Part shown: one piece after another, positions 18,258 to 27,430 of the stretch | Position numbering within the stretch: the first letter of the stretch is position 1 | Layout of the letters: every line of letters starts with the position of its first letter | NCBI RefSeq assembly: GCF_013373365.1 | Contig: NZ_CP035925.1 | Coordinates: 2,852,001 to 2,916,000, forward strand | Source: Lentibacillus sp. CBA3610 | Lineage (GTDB): Bacteria; Bacillota; Bacilli; Bacillales; Amphibacillaceae | Length of the DNA stretch: 64,000 nt | Direction of reading: 5' to 3' | Notes under the pieces: model-generated | Told to the model about the DNA's origin: nothing | Database searches by the model: none | The model's input: the letters and a program-made list of their open reading frames with translations, nothing else | Made by a program: the position numbers and the translations under genes

Positions 18258-18862
18258 TGCACACGCATCAGCCAATACTCTTTGTGTTTGCAGGCAATAA
18301 CGGTAGTGGTAAAAGCACTATTCGCAATTTGATTATCGACAAAATTGGTGTTGATATTAACATAGATGCCGATGCTATTGCACGACGATTGGATCCAGAA
18401 AATCCGACTGCAAAAAGAGTTACCGCGGGAAAAGAAGTCATTAAATCAGTTAATCAATATATAAAAGAAGGTAAAGATTTTTCAATTGAAACAACCCTTG
18501 CTGGGAAGAATGCGGTTAAACAAATATCGAAAGCCAAAGAATATGGTTATGAAGTGACTATGTTTTACATTGCACTCAATAATGTTAGCAAAAATATTGA
18601 AAGAGTTGCAATGAGGGTTAAGAATGGCGGTCATCATATCCCAACTGAAGATATTCTCAGAAGGGATGAAACGTCATTTAAACACCTTTATGAATACGCA
18701 CCTATTATCGATAACATTGTTCTGATTGATAATAGTAAAGACGGTGGAGAAATTATACTAGAAATAAATGACGGAAAAACAACTTTTGGAGTTAATCAGC
18801 TCCCCCATTGGGCGCTGCCTCTATATCAGCAATTTCAGAAGAAACCACCAACAGAACTATAA
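18257..18862 (+). CDS. Zeta-toxin family P-loop kinase
   Basis: 201 residues. Walker A GNNGSGKST at 13-21, substrate-side NIDADAIARRLDP near 34-46, FSIETTLAG near 76, and the zeta-type RVKNGGHHIPTEDILRR near 125 with the conserved Arg and His. The family phosphorylates UDP-N-acetylglucosamine or related sugars in epsilon-zeta systems; COG4185-type members like this are less well defined. ATG at 18257 overlaps the preceding stop. A strong hairpin follows the stop. Confidence 0.85.
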   Translation: MHTHQPILFVFAGNNGSGKSTIRNLIIDKIGVDINIDADAIARRLDPENPTAKRVTAGKEVIKSVNQYIKEGKDFSIETTLAGKNAVKQISKAKEYGYEVTMFYIALNNVSKNIERVAMRVKNGGHHIPTEDILRRDETSFKHLYEYAPIIDNIVLIDNSKDGGEIILEINDGKTTFGVNQLPHWALPLYQQFQKKPPTEL

Positions 18863-18863
18863 T

Positions 18864-18897
18864 CGAACCAATTTTACAGACGTGGAAAATTGGTTCG
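18864..18897 (+). terminator. Hairpin terminator after the toxin pair
   Basis: CGAACCAATTTT / AAAATTGGTTCG perfect 12-bp stem directly after the stop. Confidence 0.7.
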
Positions 18898-18942
18898 GTT
18901 ATAAAAATTTTGGGGTTATCAAATGTTATTTATTCCGGATAA

Positions 18943-21453
18943 GTTAGCAATAGGTAAGCCTTTGAAATTATCTCCAGCTTTTCCCCTGCTCCGCACCGAA
19001 CGTGCCAGTTTCCCAGCATTCGGCGGTCCATCTACCGATGTATAATTGATTATAAGTTCTTCGTTACTTTTAGACGTGAGATAGTTCTACCTTTTCCAGC
19101 CCGCATTCCATTCGGTATTGATTTAGTTTCTTTATTATTGAGTTATTCAATCCGAATTTCTGTGTTTCGGATGCAATGATTTCGTTATCTTTACGATGTA
19201 CTAGCCGATGTATGTCCTTATGAGGATACGAAGATTGTTGAACTTATCCGTTCTCCAAAAGATGTTTAGGTGTATAATGATGACAGTGAACTTCGTAGGC
19301 AGTTAAATCCCAACCTGTGATTTCGCATTTCCCCATTTTCATACTGAAACGGCTAATGCGATTATCCATGTATTCAACTGTTCTATCTGGAAGATTTGCC
19401 TTCATTAGTACGCTGATTTCAAATTCAATATTTGGCTGTAATTTATCGTAAATTTCTCCTGGCCTTCTTCTGTAAAAAGAGATAATGATGGACTAAAGTT
19501 CATGGCATTTACTGTTTTGACGTTTCCTATAGGAAACAGGTGTAACAGTGGCAATTTTGAACGTCTTAAATCCTTTACTATAAAACTTCTTATAGGTTGA
19601 AGTAGGATTTGATTGGATGTCCATATTTCCCAACAGTACGAAGGCGATTGTACAGAAAGGCTTTTAGATCATAGGCAAGACGTGAGAATTCTGGATTGAC
19701 ATGTGTCGCTCTGTTAAAATAATTGTGAATACCTAAAACAAAACTGTTAAAGCGTAAAGCATTTTGGACTGTAGGGGAGTCTTTCAACTTTCGGATGTGC
19801 CTTTTGGCTTGTTCTTTAAGTTTCTCCCTTTTCTTACGTTTGATGCCTGTATGGGCAACTCTTTTATCCTTCTTCACATTTGCTTTAATGGTAAACCCTA
19901 AGAATTCGGATTCTCTTTTTCGCAAATTCACAATCTGCGACTTTTCTGGTGAGATATCCAGTTTTAAACGTTCTTTAATATATAATCTAACTGCATGGTA
20001 CCACTTTTGGGCTGTTTTTCCATCTCGACAGAGAATTTTAAAATCGTCCGCATAGCGGACAAGGTAACCTTCTTTAAGGTTTGTACGTTTTTTCGCATTT
20101 CTTTCTCCAGCTTGAGATTTGTAGTTTTCGAGAAAGGGAAAAACTCCCACTGACCTGCAACCCACTGGTCTAAATCGTTTAATACAACGTTCGCTAATAT
20201 CGTCCGATAAATACCGCCCTGGGTTATACCCTAGAAGGCACCCCTTCTTTATCAATTTCAGCTTTGAGCATCTTAGATATACAAGCCAATACTTTTCTAT
20301 CATGGATACCTAAATTCCATAACTGTTTGATGAGAAGTGTATGATTAACATTATCGAAAAAGCTCTTGATATCAACGTCCACAACATAATGAAGCTGCGA
20401 TTGATAATTAGAAATTGTACTCTTTGCCATAGCATTATGAGTAAGACCGTAAACGGTCTGAATCCATAGCTATGTTTATAAAAGTGGGCTTCAGCAATTG
20501 GCTCAAGAACTTGTTTAAAACACTGTTGAATAATACGGTCAAGGATACATGGAATGCCAAGTGGTCTTAATTTACCATTTTCCTTTTCAATCCATTTTCT
20601 TCTAACCTTCTTAGGATGATAGTTTTTTAGTTTTGTTTGGATTATTTTCACTAATTCATTTTCCGTAATCCTTTTGATGTCTTTGATGGTTTTTCCATCT
20701 GTTCCAGATGTTTTCGAAACCTTTATTAGATTTGACATCCGATAGCTAGTAAAATATTCTCTCGTGATGTAATCATTTCATATAAATGGTTAAATGAATC
20801 GTTTGTTACTAGCCCTCTTGTGTAAATCCGTAAAGTTTTTCCGTCATATTGTAGTAATCCAATATCTTAAAGTTGACACTGTGGCATCCCTCCCAAAGAG
20901 TGATGTTCCCACATTCCTACCCGATCGGTGTCATTCACGTGAAGAAAATAATCATTCTAATTCGCTAGACTTGGGGCTGTTCCTCCACTCCCATTACAGA
21001 GATTCATCAGTCGTACCCCTACCTTCGCAAGGATAAATGTATTTCGGCTTTAGCCTTATTACAAACGTTTCGGATGACAGTCCTTCTTTCAACGTTCCTT
21101 ACTTCCCAAGTACCTTACAACGTAGCTATCCATTTTAGACGTAGGTGCTTCCTTTAAGCCTGCGAGCACGATACCGCCATTGTTCGGTATAGCGTATTTC
21201 AGAGGGCGCAGTTTTACTCTACACCACTCGCCCCAACGTTAGCTGGGACATAGCTTTACACTATGTTCAAACTTTAGACCCTTACATTCGGAAGTTTGTC
21301 AGTTCGCTTCTAGTGGAACATTCTCACCGTGTCTACTTTTTCAGCCATCCGGCATATCAGTTAGCATACCCTTTCCAATTGGATTGGATTTAGCCTTCCT
21401 TCTGCCGACTCTACCTGTGCTTCGTACCCCATGAACTGTCATTCATGACGCAC
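18943..21453 (-). mobile_element. Group II intron, degraded
   Basis: On the minus strand the 5' end GTGCG (21453-21449) matches the bacterial group II start. A domain V-like hairpin with GAAA loop (GAATGCTGGGAAACTGGCAC, about 18995-19014) lies near the 3' end, which probably closes in GCTAAC at 18943. Between them is a broken maturase gene. Ends are estimated from consensus, not from an empty site. It lies between the toxin pair and element I of the repeat array. Confidence 0.7.
19070..20860 (-). pseudogene. ltrA: Group II intron reverse transcriptase/maturase with HNH domain, frameshifted
   Basis: RT blocks in order across several frames: SREN-ILLA near 20770, SKTSGTDGKTI (20700), LRPLGIPCILDRIIQQ (20560), KHSYGFRP, VVDVDIKSFFDNVNH (20380), YLVRYADDFKILCRDG with the catalytic YADD (20050), FLGFTIKA, a maturase region to about 19600 and an HNH-like end with TAYEVHCHHYTP (about 19290) and HKDIHRLVHRK. 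Frame changes occur near 20750, 20440, 20300 and 19250-19590. It cannot make an intact protein. Confidence 0.82.
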
Positions 21454-21559
21454 GCAGGAATATTGATGGGGTGGTTTCAGGAAACATGGTTCCGTCATTC
21501 CCATCCTCCGTTGTAACGTTAGAATTAATAGAATTCCCCGCATGTTCACCCTTCAAAGG

Positions 21560-21600
21560 GTTTATAGCGGAACTTGTCGCGCGCGCCCGTTTGTGTAACA
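21560..21600 (-). repeat. CGGGCGC intergenic element, copy I
   Basis: GCGCCC at 21583-21588; on the minus strand ACAAACGGGCGCGCGCG. It is 37 bases past the stop of the S9 peptidase pseudogene. The outer half is poorly conserved. Confidence 0.45.
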
Positions 21601-21624
21601 AAAAGGTTCATTCTCCATATACCT

Positions 21625-23784
21625 TTATAAGTATTTGTCAAACCAAGAAAGCACCCGATCGTAATAATCCTGTAAATTTTCTTTTTGCCACGTCCCTTGC
21701 CAATGACCTTCATCGTAAAGAACCATCTCAGCTGTTTTATCCAATCGTTTAAGAGACGAAAAAATTGGTCCTGCTTCATTACGACATAAATTATCACGAG
21801 TTCCTTGCACAACAAGTACTGGAGTTTTTATTTTGTGGAAATCAAATAATGGGGAATTTCTAATATATCGGTCTCTATTCTCCCATAAAGTCGCACCCAT
21901 ATTCACTTGCCCATCCTCAATTAATCCATAATTATTATAGAAACAATCATAATCAAAATCTGTATACAAACTTATTAAATTCCCAATACCAGCAGATACG
22001 ACAGCAGCTTTAAAACGCTGTAATCTCGTAATAGCAATCAGTGTTGAATAACCGCCAAAAGAATGGCCTATAATCCCGATTCTGTCGGAATCTATACAGG
22101 ATGCTCTGCAAGCGCGTTAAAAGCAGATTTTCAATTCCATCAGTGATTTCCAACTTGCCGTTTGGTCTTCGTGCCATTGGAAGATCAGGCAAAAATACAG
22201 CATATCCATGGGATGCAAATAGCTGATGGTTATCAGCTGCTGAAAGACTTAAACCAAAAAATCGTACGTTTTGTGATTGCATTGAACCGCCATATACACG
22301 CATAATCGCTGGAACTTGACCTTCCCTATTTTTTGGTAAAAGCAAAGCACCTCTTCGTTTTTTCCCTCCTTTTGTCCATGTGATTAACTGCGTTGATCCT
22401 ATCTCCACTTTAGTTTGCAATTTTGTAAATTCAACAATGCATGAACCTGTTTTGGATGCTATATCAAACACTCTTATTGCTGGAGGCTGATCAGCAGCCT
22501 GAGTCCAATAGATAATCATGTCAACATTATCACTTTTCCCGCATACTGCTCCTCCCCCATACCACGGCAAGTGCCTTCAATCCTCCACTATTTTCTCTGT
22601 TTCTCCAGTTGTATAATTTACTCTCCAGAATCCATCGAGTGCTTCTGCCGGATCGCTAGTTTGAACAATGACATTTGTTCCAGATTGATTTCCTTCAGGC
22701 AAAATCGCAGTAACTTTCCGCTCACGAGGTAAAGTAAACTTTTCGATATGCCCGGTTAACGAGAAATAACACCATAAATCCCCATTAGCTACCATCAAAA
22801 TTGCACCATTTGACATTGGAAAAGGACCTTCGTAATCTCGCCCAAAAGAGATGTCTTTTTGTTCATAAAGACGTTTTTGATTTGATGAAGCAAGATCAAC
22901 TAACCATAGACTGCCATCTGACAAAGGGCCAGTCGTGGAATAATAAATTGATTGATCATTGTGACTCCATGAAAAACTCATGCCATAATTCATACGAATT
23001 CGTTCAGCAATACACTGCTGTTCACCATGGCGTTCCTTAGTTTTCAAGGGAGAGATCCACAAGTCGAACACATTTTGTTGTGTATTTTTCTTTTCTTCTC
23101 CCAAACAACTTGTAAAAACAATATGCTCCCCATCATTAGCAAGAGCCATTCCGACCGGCCTCAATCCGCTGCTAAGAATGGTAGAAGCCTCCGTTTCAAT
23201 ATCAATCATAACAATATCAGCTCGATAAATATTTACCCAGGACTGTTGATTTTTTTCCTTTTCTTCTACCGTATTTCCCATTGTGGTAAACACCTTAGGC
23301 TTTGAATTGGAAGAATTCTGATTATGACCAGTTTTTGAGAATGAGTTGAAGCCATTATCTGGCATGGATTTAATGATAACGGAGCCCCCATCCTTCGTCC
23401 AAATCGGTTTTTCGAATCCAAAGAAAGGGCGGGCAATGATATCAGATATAATGTTTAAGTTTCGATTTAAAGCAAACCACAGACAAAGGCGAGCTGCACC
23501 ATCTATATCAGCAAAAAAAGCGAGAATTGTACCATTCAGGTGACCATACTCCTGCCAACTGCTATCAGATTTGAGGAGCAACCTGAAAACACTTTCTAAT
23601 ACAAAATTATAAAACCCATGGGATTACCTTTAACAGCCTCAGACACCCCGACTGATTCTTTTCCTTCAGATGTTCCACTTGTACAAAAAGCCAGCCATTT
23701 ATTATCTGCTGATATAGACATATGAACTCGATCAGCAGGTTCTTCGATGCATAAAACATCTTCAAGCGTCAAGGTTTTATTCAT
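21625..23784 (-). pseudogene. S9 family prolyl oligopeptidase-like peptidase, broken
   Basis: Serine peptidase with an N-terminal beta-propeller region and a C-terminal alpha/beta hydrolase. The catalytic Ser lies in GHSFGGYS (about 22055), Asp in VQGTRDNLC and His in YDEGHWQG. Start ATG 23784 follows GGGGGATTCA. Three lesions: a frameshift near 23590, an in-frame TGA at 22577-22579 (reading continues in the same frame), and a frameshift near 22090. All catalytic residues survive, so decay looks recent. The gene fills the interval between elements I and C. Confidence 0.85.
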
Positions 23785-23895
23785 TGAATCCCCCATAAAT
23801 TAATTTTTTGGCTCATGTCACTTCTATGCAATTCTTCCAACTTAGATACATTATGAAATGATATTCAGCTATCCTGCCTAATTGAAATTATTCCC

Positions 23896-23958
23896 TTAAA
23901 TGGCCTTTATCTACAATACGGGCGCAGATCTTTATTACAGAAAAGCGCCCAATTGATG
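23896..23958 (-). repeat. CGGGCGC intergenic element, copy C (best full copy)
   Basis: On the minus strand: CAATTGGGCGC, loop of 19 bases, then GCGCCCGTATTG, then AAAGGCCATTTAA. The inner arms GGGCGC/GCGCCC and the outer CAAT/ATTG are complementary, giving an imperfect hairpin. Shares the AAAGGCCATTTAA end with copy E. Confidence 0.75.
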
Positions 23959-24110
23959 AACATTTAGTAACTTAATTCTGTTTGATTTTAAAACCTTTAC
24001 TGTATATAGTATTTTCTTAAACTGAACCCGTTCACTTTTGACTAGCATGAATAAGGCTAATACGTTGTCATATACTACCAGTAACAGCATTGCTAAGGAG
24101 AGTGGGCAAA

Positions 24111-24633
24111 TTGTTAGGTTTTAAAAGTAAAGTCTTGATAACAATAATTTTTATTAGTGGCTTAATTCTATTCCTAATCGTTGATTTCAATGGAAAGTCT
24201 TTGGCTCAAGATAATACATTTGAGCAGCAAATTAAAAATTTTGGAGAAAAACAAACAAACAAAGTTCCTGAAGACTACACACCAGAAGAGGCAATGGAAA
24301 ATGGTGATATTACTCCAACTAACATCACTCCAAAGCAACGTGAAAAAATCAATCAATTTAAGAAGAACGTCAAGAATGGTAATCCTGACTTTATTCGATT
24401 TACCCAATTTTCAAAGTCTGGAGACCCAATAATTACTGAATTCCAATTTAACGGTGACCTTATATACTATCGTTGGGATAGTACAAGAGATGAAAGCGGG
24501 GATCATATAGCAGAAAATATGGAATACAGGGGAACGATTTAGCGTACAAGAAGATTACTGTAAGAAGCTTGTAGACAATCCGAAAATGCCGTATATCACA
24601 AACTGTTATAAGTATGAAAGTCATGAGTTTTAA
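24111..24633 (+). pseudogene. DUF4362-type secreted protein, C-terminal frameshift
   Basis: TTG start at 24111 has AAGGAG ten bases upstream. An N-terminal signal or anchor segment (KVLITIIFISGLILFLIV) is followed by a DUF4362-like domain: EEAMENGDITPTNITPKQRE, PDFIRFTQFSKSGDPIITEF, YYRWDSTRD. The frame stops at 24542, but the neighbouring frame continues FSVQEDYCKKLVDNPKMPY to a stop at 24633, which looks like the natural C-terminus with its Cys pair. One indel near 24535 therefore breaks the gene, unless it is a sequencing error. Function of the family is unknown. Confidence 0.7.
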
Positions 24634-24758
24634 TTTATTCCATTCTTAAATGTAGATTAATTTGCACCGCAATTGTGGTGCTTTTGTTATACAAAAAATA
24701 ACACAGTACGGCAAGAACTCAGTAATTATTCGTATATGCTTTTAATTTTATTATTTAA

Positions 24759-24780
24759 CTAAAGCGCCCGATTGCTTAAT
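24759..24780 (-). repeat. CGGGCGC intergenic element, copy D (half copy)
   Basis: GCGCCC at 24764-24769; minus strand AAGCAATCGGGCGCTTTAG. Only the proximal half is recognisable. It is 18 bases past the stop of the small membrane-protein gene. Confidence 0.6.
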
Positions 24781-24786
24781 ATTTGG

Positions 24787-25065
24787 CTACGCCTCTCTTT
24801 CAGGCTCTTCAGGCCATATATGGATAACTAAATATGCGACAATAGCAAATACTATAGAAACCCAGAGTGGAAAAATTTCTAGAAACCAAACATTCCCGTA
24901 ATTATAAGCAATGCCTAGAAAATAATAGCTTTTCATCACGCTGCCAAACGATTCCGATTCAGTAACATTTATAAACCAATTGGTGGTTGTTAATAAGCAC
25001 ATTGGCTATTACCCATCCTTTTTTAGATACCAAGGACGTTTTTCTACAGAATTACTTGTTGTCAT
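24787..25065 (-). pseudogene. Small membrane protein, probable frameshift
   Basis: ATG 25065 with GGAAGGTGG upstream opens MTTSNSVEKRPWYLKKDG and stops after 18 codons. The next frame continues through NWFINVTESESFGS, a membrane segment (VWFLEIFPLWVSIVFAIVAY) and a charged end PEEPEREA to 24787. The two parts read as one protein of about 90 residues broken by one indel near 25010. No family recognised. It occupies the interval between elements D and E. Confidence 0.5.
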
Positions 25066-25096
25066 TATGCTTTTATACCACCTTCCAATTACTTCG

Positions 25097-25158
25097 TTAA
25101 ATGGCCTTTTTTCAAACATGAGCGCTGATTTCATTCCGGAAATGCGCCCGATCGTATG
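25097..25158 (-). repeat. CGGGCGC intergenic element, copy E (full copy)
   Basis: Minus strand CGATCGGGCGCATTTC, then AATCAGCGCTC, then AAAGGCCATTTAA. It shares core and distal block with copy C and begins about 20 bases past the 34-residue ORF. Confidence 0.7.
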
Positions 25159-25167
25159 AAACTACTA

Positions 25168-25272
25168 CTACCTTAAATTAAGAAAAAGAAAAGGAATCAT
25201 TAATATCAAAATTACACCTACAACAGTCAAGGATATAATTTTAGTTAAATCTTTTTTCACTTCTTTTTCCAA
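25168..25272 (-). CDS. 34-residue predicted membrane peptide
   Basis: TTG start at 25272 follows AGGTGGTGTTTTTT. The product has a basic N-terminus (MEKEVKKDLTK) and one membrane segment (IISLTVVGVILILMIPFLFL). It fills the interval between elements E and F by itself. No family recognised; too short for certainty, but binding site, start and composition are coherent. Confidence 0.45.
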   Translation of the reverse strand: MEKEVKKDLTKIISLTVVGVILILMIPFLFLNLR

Positions 25273-25304
25273 AAAAACACCACCTAAAATATTTTACATT
25301 TTTT

Positions 25305-25326
25305 TCCATAATTGCGCCCGTTAACG
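25305..25326 (-). repeat. CGGGCGC intergenic element, copy F (half copy)
   Basis: GCGCCC at 25314-25319; minus strand GTTAACGGGCGCAATTATGG. It is 40 bases past the stop of the DUF2332 gene. Confidence 0.5.
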
Positions 25327-25358
25327 GCATAGTCAAATCAAAGTTTATACAGAAAAAT

Positions 25359-26399
25359 TTAGTAAGACATGAGGGAATCGACTAGATTCCATTGGAACCA
25401 CCGTCCATGACCATCCGTATCGCCAATAATTAACTTTGTTTCTTTACCATCTATCCAATAATCAAGGTGTAATGCTTTATCCCAGATATTATTGTAGACG
25501 TGAACAACTTCTCTTTTTTTACCTATGCCCTCGATTTTATTCAATAAATCTAATTTCACATCTTTTGGTAATTGGTTCGCTACACGTGTATGGAAAATAC
25601 ATATTGCTTGATCAGAAGGTATTTCCTTTGCGATTCCCTCAATCAATGAAACGCCGTCACCCTCGATAAGATTTGGTGGTTGTTTTTTAAAAAGTTCAAC
25701 CGCATCATCAAAAAGCCTTAATCTTTCTTTATGTTCTGGCCAAATGAGTGATTTCAGCCAGCTATATTCTTCATCATCATTAAGATTAGGGATATTTAAG
25801 TCTAAACCTATTTTGTTAGTGACAGGAGGGACTGAATATGGGATTTCCGGTAGTTTACCTTTAACCTCTGAAGTGATATGTACTTTTGAATTAACATCTC
25901 CGAATATCCTGTCAGTCCCATATGAATAGCTATATTGATCCCACATCAATTGTAAACCTGCACTTGTGCCGATTTCGATCATAGCCAGGGGTTTGTTCAC
26001 TTGCTTATAAGCATAACAAAATGTTGGGTAAAGGTAAGCGCTCCGTCTCACTTCATTTGTCTGCACTAATTTACTTCTTAGAATGTCTATAATTTGTTCC
26101 TTATTTTTTAAGCAAAAATCTTTGAATAAAGGAAAAGAGTCTTTATTATTTTTTGGCGGATTAGTTATACTTGGATAATAATATTTCAACTCATGATTTA
26201 ATCCTTGTAATAGTAAATGATGAACAGCCCCAAATAACATGTTTGGTCTGGGCTGTCCTTCTCTTACAAAAGTAGATAACTCTAGTAGTTGCTCATCAGA
26301 AGCTACTTGTAAGGATAGAAATTCATACAATTCACTCGTACCTTTGCATTCTTCCTCAGCAAATTTTTTAAAACTTTGAGACAGAACTTGTTGATCCAC
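25359..26399 (-). CDS. DUF2332 domain-containing protein
   Basis: 346-residue cytoplasmic protein of a widespread uncharacterised family. Typical features: N-terminal helical block with GQPRPNMLFGAVHHLLL (about 48-64), a Rossmann-like AMIEIGTSAGLQLMWDQY (about 138-155) recalling a methyltransferase SAM loop, and a C-terminal VVHVYNNIWD. Enzymatic activity is not established. ATG follows GGAGGAGTTGTG. Single gene between elements F and G. Confidence 0.85.
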   Translation of the reverse strand: MDQQVLSQSFKKFAEEECKGTSELYEFLSLQVASDEQLLELSTFVREGQPRPNMLFGAVHHLLLQGLNHELKYYYPSITNPPKNNKDSFPLFKDFCLKNKEQIIDILRSKLVQTNEVRRSAYLYPTFCYAYKQVNKPLAMIEIGTSAGLQLMWDQYSYSYGTDRIFGDVNSKVHITSEVKGKLPEIPYSVPPVTNKIGLDLNIPNLNDDEEYSWLKSLIWPEHKERLRLFDDAVELFKKQPPNLIEGDGVSLIEGIAKEIPSDQAICIFHTRVANQLPKDVKLDLLNKIEGIGKKREVVHVYNNIWDKALHLDYWIDGKETKLIIGDTDGHGRWFQWNLVDSLMSY

Positions 26400-26429
26400 A
26401 CAACTCCTCCTCTACTCTGTTTGCATTGT

Positions 26430-26452
26430 TCTGGATAGGCGCCCGATAACAG
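26430..26452 (-). repeat. CGGGCGC intergenic element, copy G (half copy)
   Basis: GCGCCC at 26439-26444; minus strand GTTATCGGGCGCCTATCC. It lies between two tandem genes, 14 bases past the transglutaminase-like stop and about 40 before the DUF2332 start. Confidence 0.55.
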
Positions 26453-26457
26453 CACAG

Positions 26458-27066
26458 CTATAAATATGCTGGCAAATAATGTTTATACATTTCGACTGCA
26501 TCTGTATGGTTTCTAAGGGTAGAGAGTGTTTTAGGGTGAGGATTGACATAAATCATAGGATAATCTTTTTCATCCTTATCTTCGTTCACCTTAAAGGCTA
26601 ACTTTTCTTCGTCGATTGAAAATTGTGCATCAATACCCTTTTTGTTTCCACGGGCATCTATCCGAATCCATTTATTTTTAGAGCTTAAGAAAATTGCATT
26701 TAAAGCGTGAATACAATAGCCTTTCTCTGGTGTGTCAAATAGCATTAAACGTTGGTAACAAAATCCTGTGGAGATATTTTGCGAACGTAATAAAGCAGCC
26801 AGTAAATTTGATTTTGCATAACAAATACCCTCTCTATAGTTCAAGGTATCAGAAGCGTCACATGTTCCCCGTTCTCCCTTAATATCCCAAGAGTGATCAA
26901 CTTGATCTCTAACAAATTTAAAAGCTATTTCAGCTTTTTCAATTTCTGATTGAGATTGATTGAATAGTTCAGTAATCTTTTCTTGTACTTTAGGGTGGGA
27001 ATAATTGATTTCTTTAGTATCACATAAATAATCATTTATCAAACCAGACTCGCAAACCAACTCCAT
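26458..27066 (-). CDS. Transglutaminase-like (papain-like) domain protein
   Basis: 202 residues with the Cys-His-Asp triad of the transglutaminase-like superfamily: REGICYAKSNLLAALLR (Cys), YCIHALNAIFL (His) and WIRIDARGNKKG (Asp). Members act as cysteine proteases or amidases; the substrate is unknown. No signal peptide. ATG 27066 has GGAGGG five bases upstream, better than the GTG at 27072. Single gene between elements G and H. Confidence 0.85.
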   Translation of the reverse strand: MELVCESGLINDYLCDTKEINYSHPKVQEKITELFNQSQSEIEKAEIAFKFVRDQVDHSWDIKGERGTCDASDTLNYREGICYAKSNLLAALLRSQNISTGFCYQRLMLFDTPEKGYCIHALNAIFLSSKNKWIRIDARGNKKGIDAQFSIDEEKLAFKVNEDKDEKDYPMIYVNPHPKTLSTLRNHTDAVEMYKHYLPAYL

Positions 27067-27153
27067 AAACACCCTCCATTTATATGTAAATTACATTTAG
27101 GATACATTGTGTAGCCACAATTTCAAAGCCCGAATTTTAATAGTTAAACTCAC

Positions 27154-27199
27154 TTTAGACGCATTGAGTTATTCAACAATATGGCCCGATTGTTGTAGA
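27154..27199 (-). repeat. CGGGCGC intergenic element, copy H
   Basis: Minus strand CTACAACAATCGGGCC, then GTTGAATAACTCAATGCGTC. Closely parallels copy B. A further degenerate AAGCCCGAATT lies at about 27126. It is the right boundary of the array; 27200-27430 to its right holds no recognisable gene. Confidence 0.65.
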
Positions 27200-27430
27200 C
27201 GAACGCACTTCATTTAGTTTAACACAAATAAATTCACAACTTCTAAAAACTCAGAAATCTTATTCAGTTTTTATGAATTAAACCATAATTATCATTAAAT
27301 ACTATTGCAAATAACCAGCGTTTTGGCAGGCATATTGTACATAAATTTAGGTATTTTTGATAATTCATATTTTAATTGGTATGTTATTTCATTATATAAT
27401 TACATTTCCTTTTATTCTAAGCGGTCGGAG

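Noticed and set aside
17235-27199. True integron with attC sites
   Set aside because: No IntI-type integrase gene in the window and the elements lack the canonical RYYYAAC/GTTRRRY core, so only the resemblance is reported.
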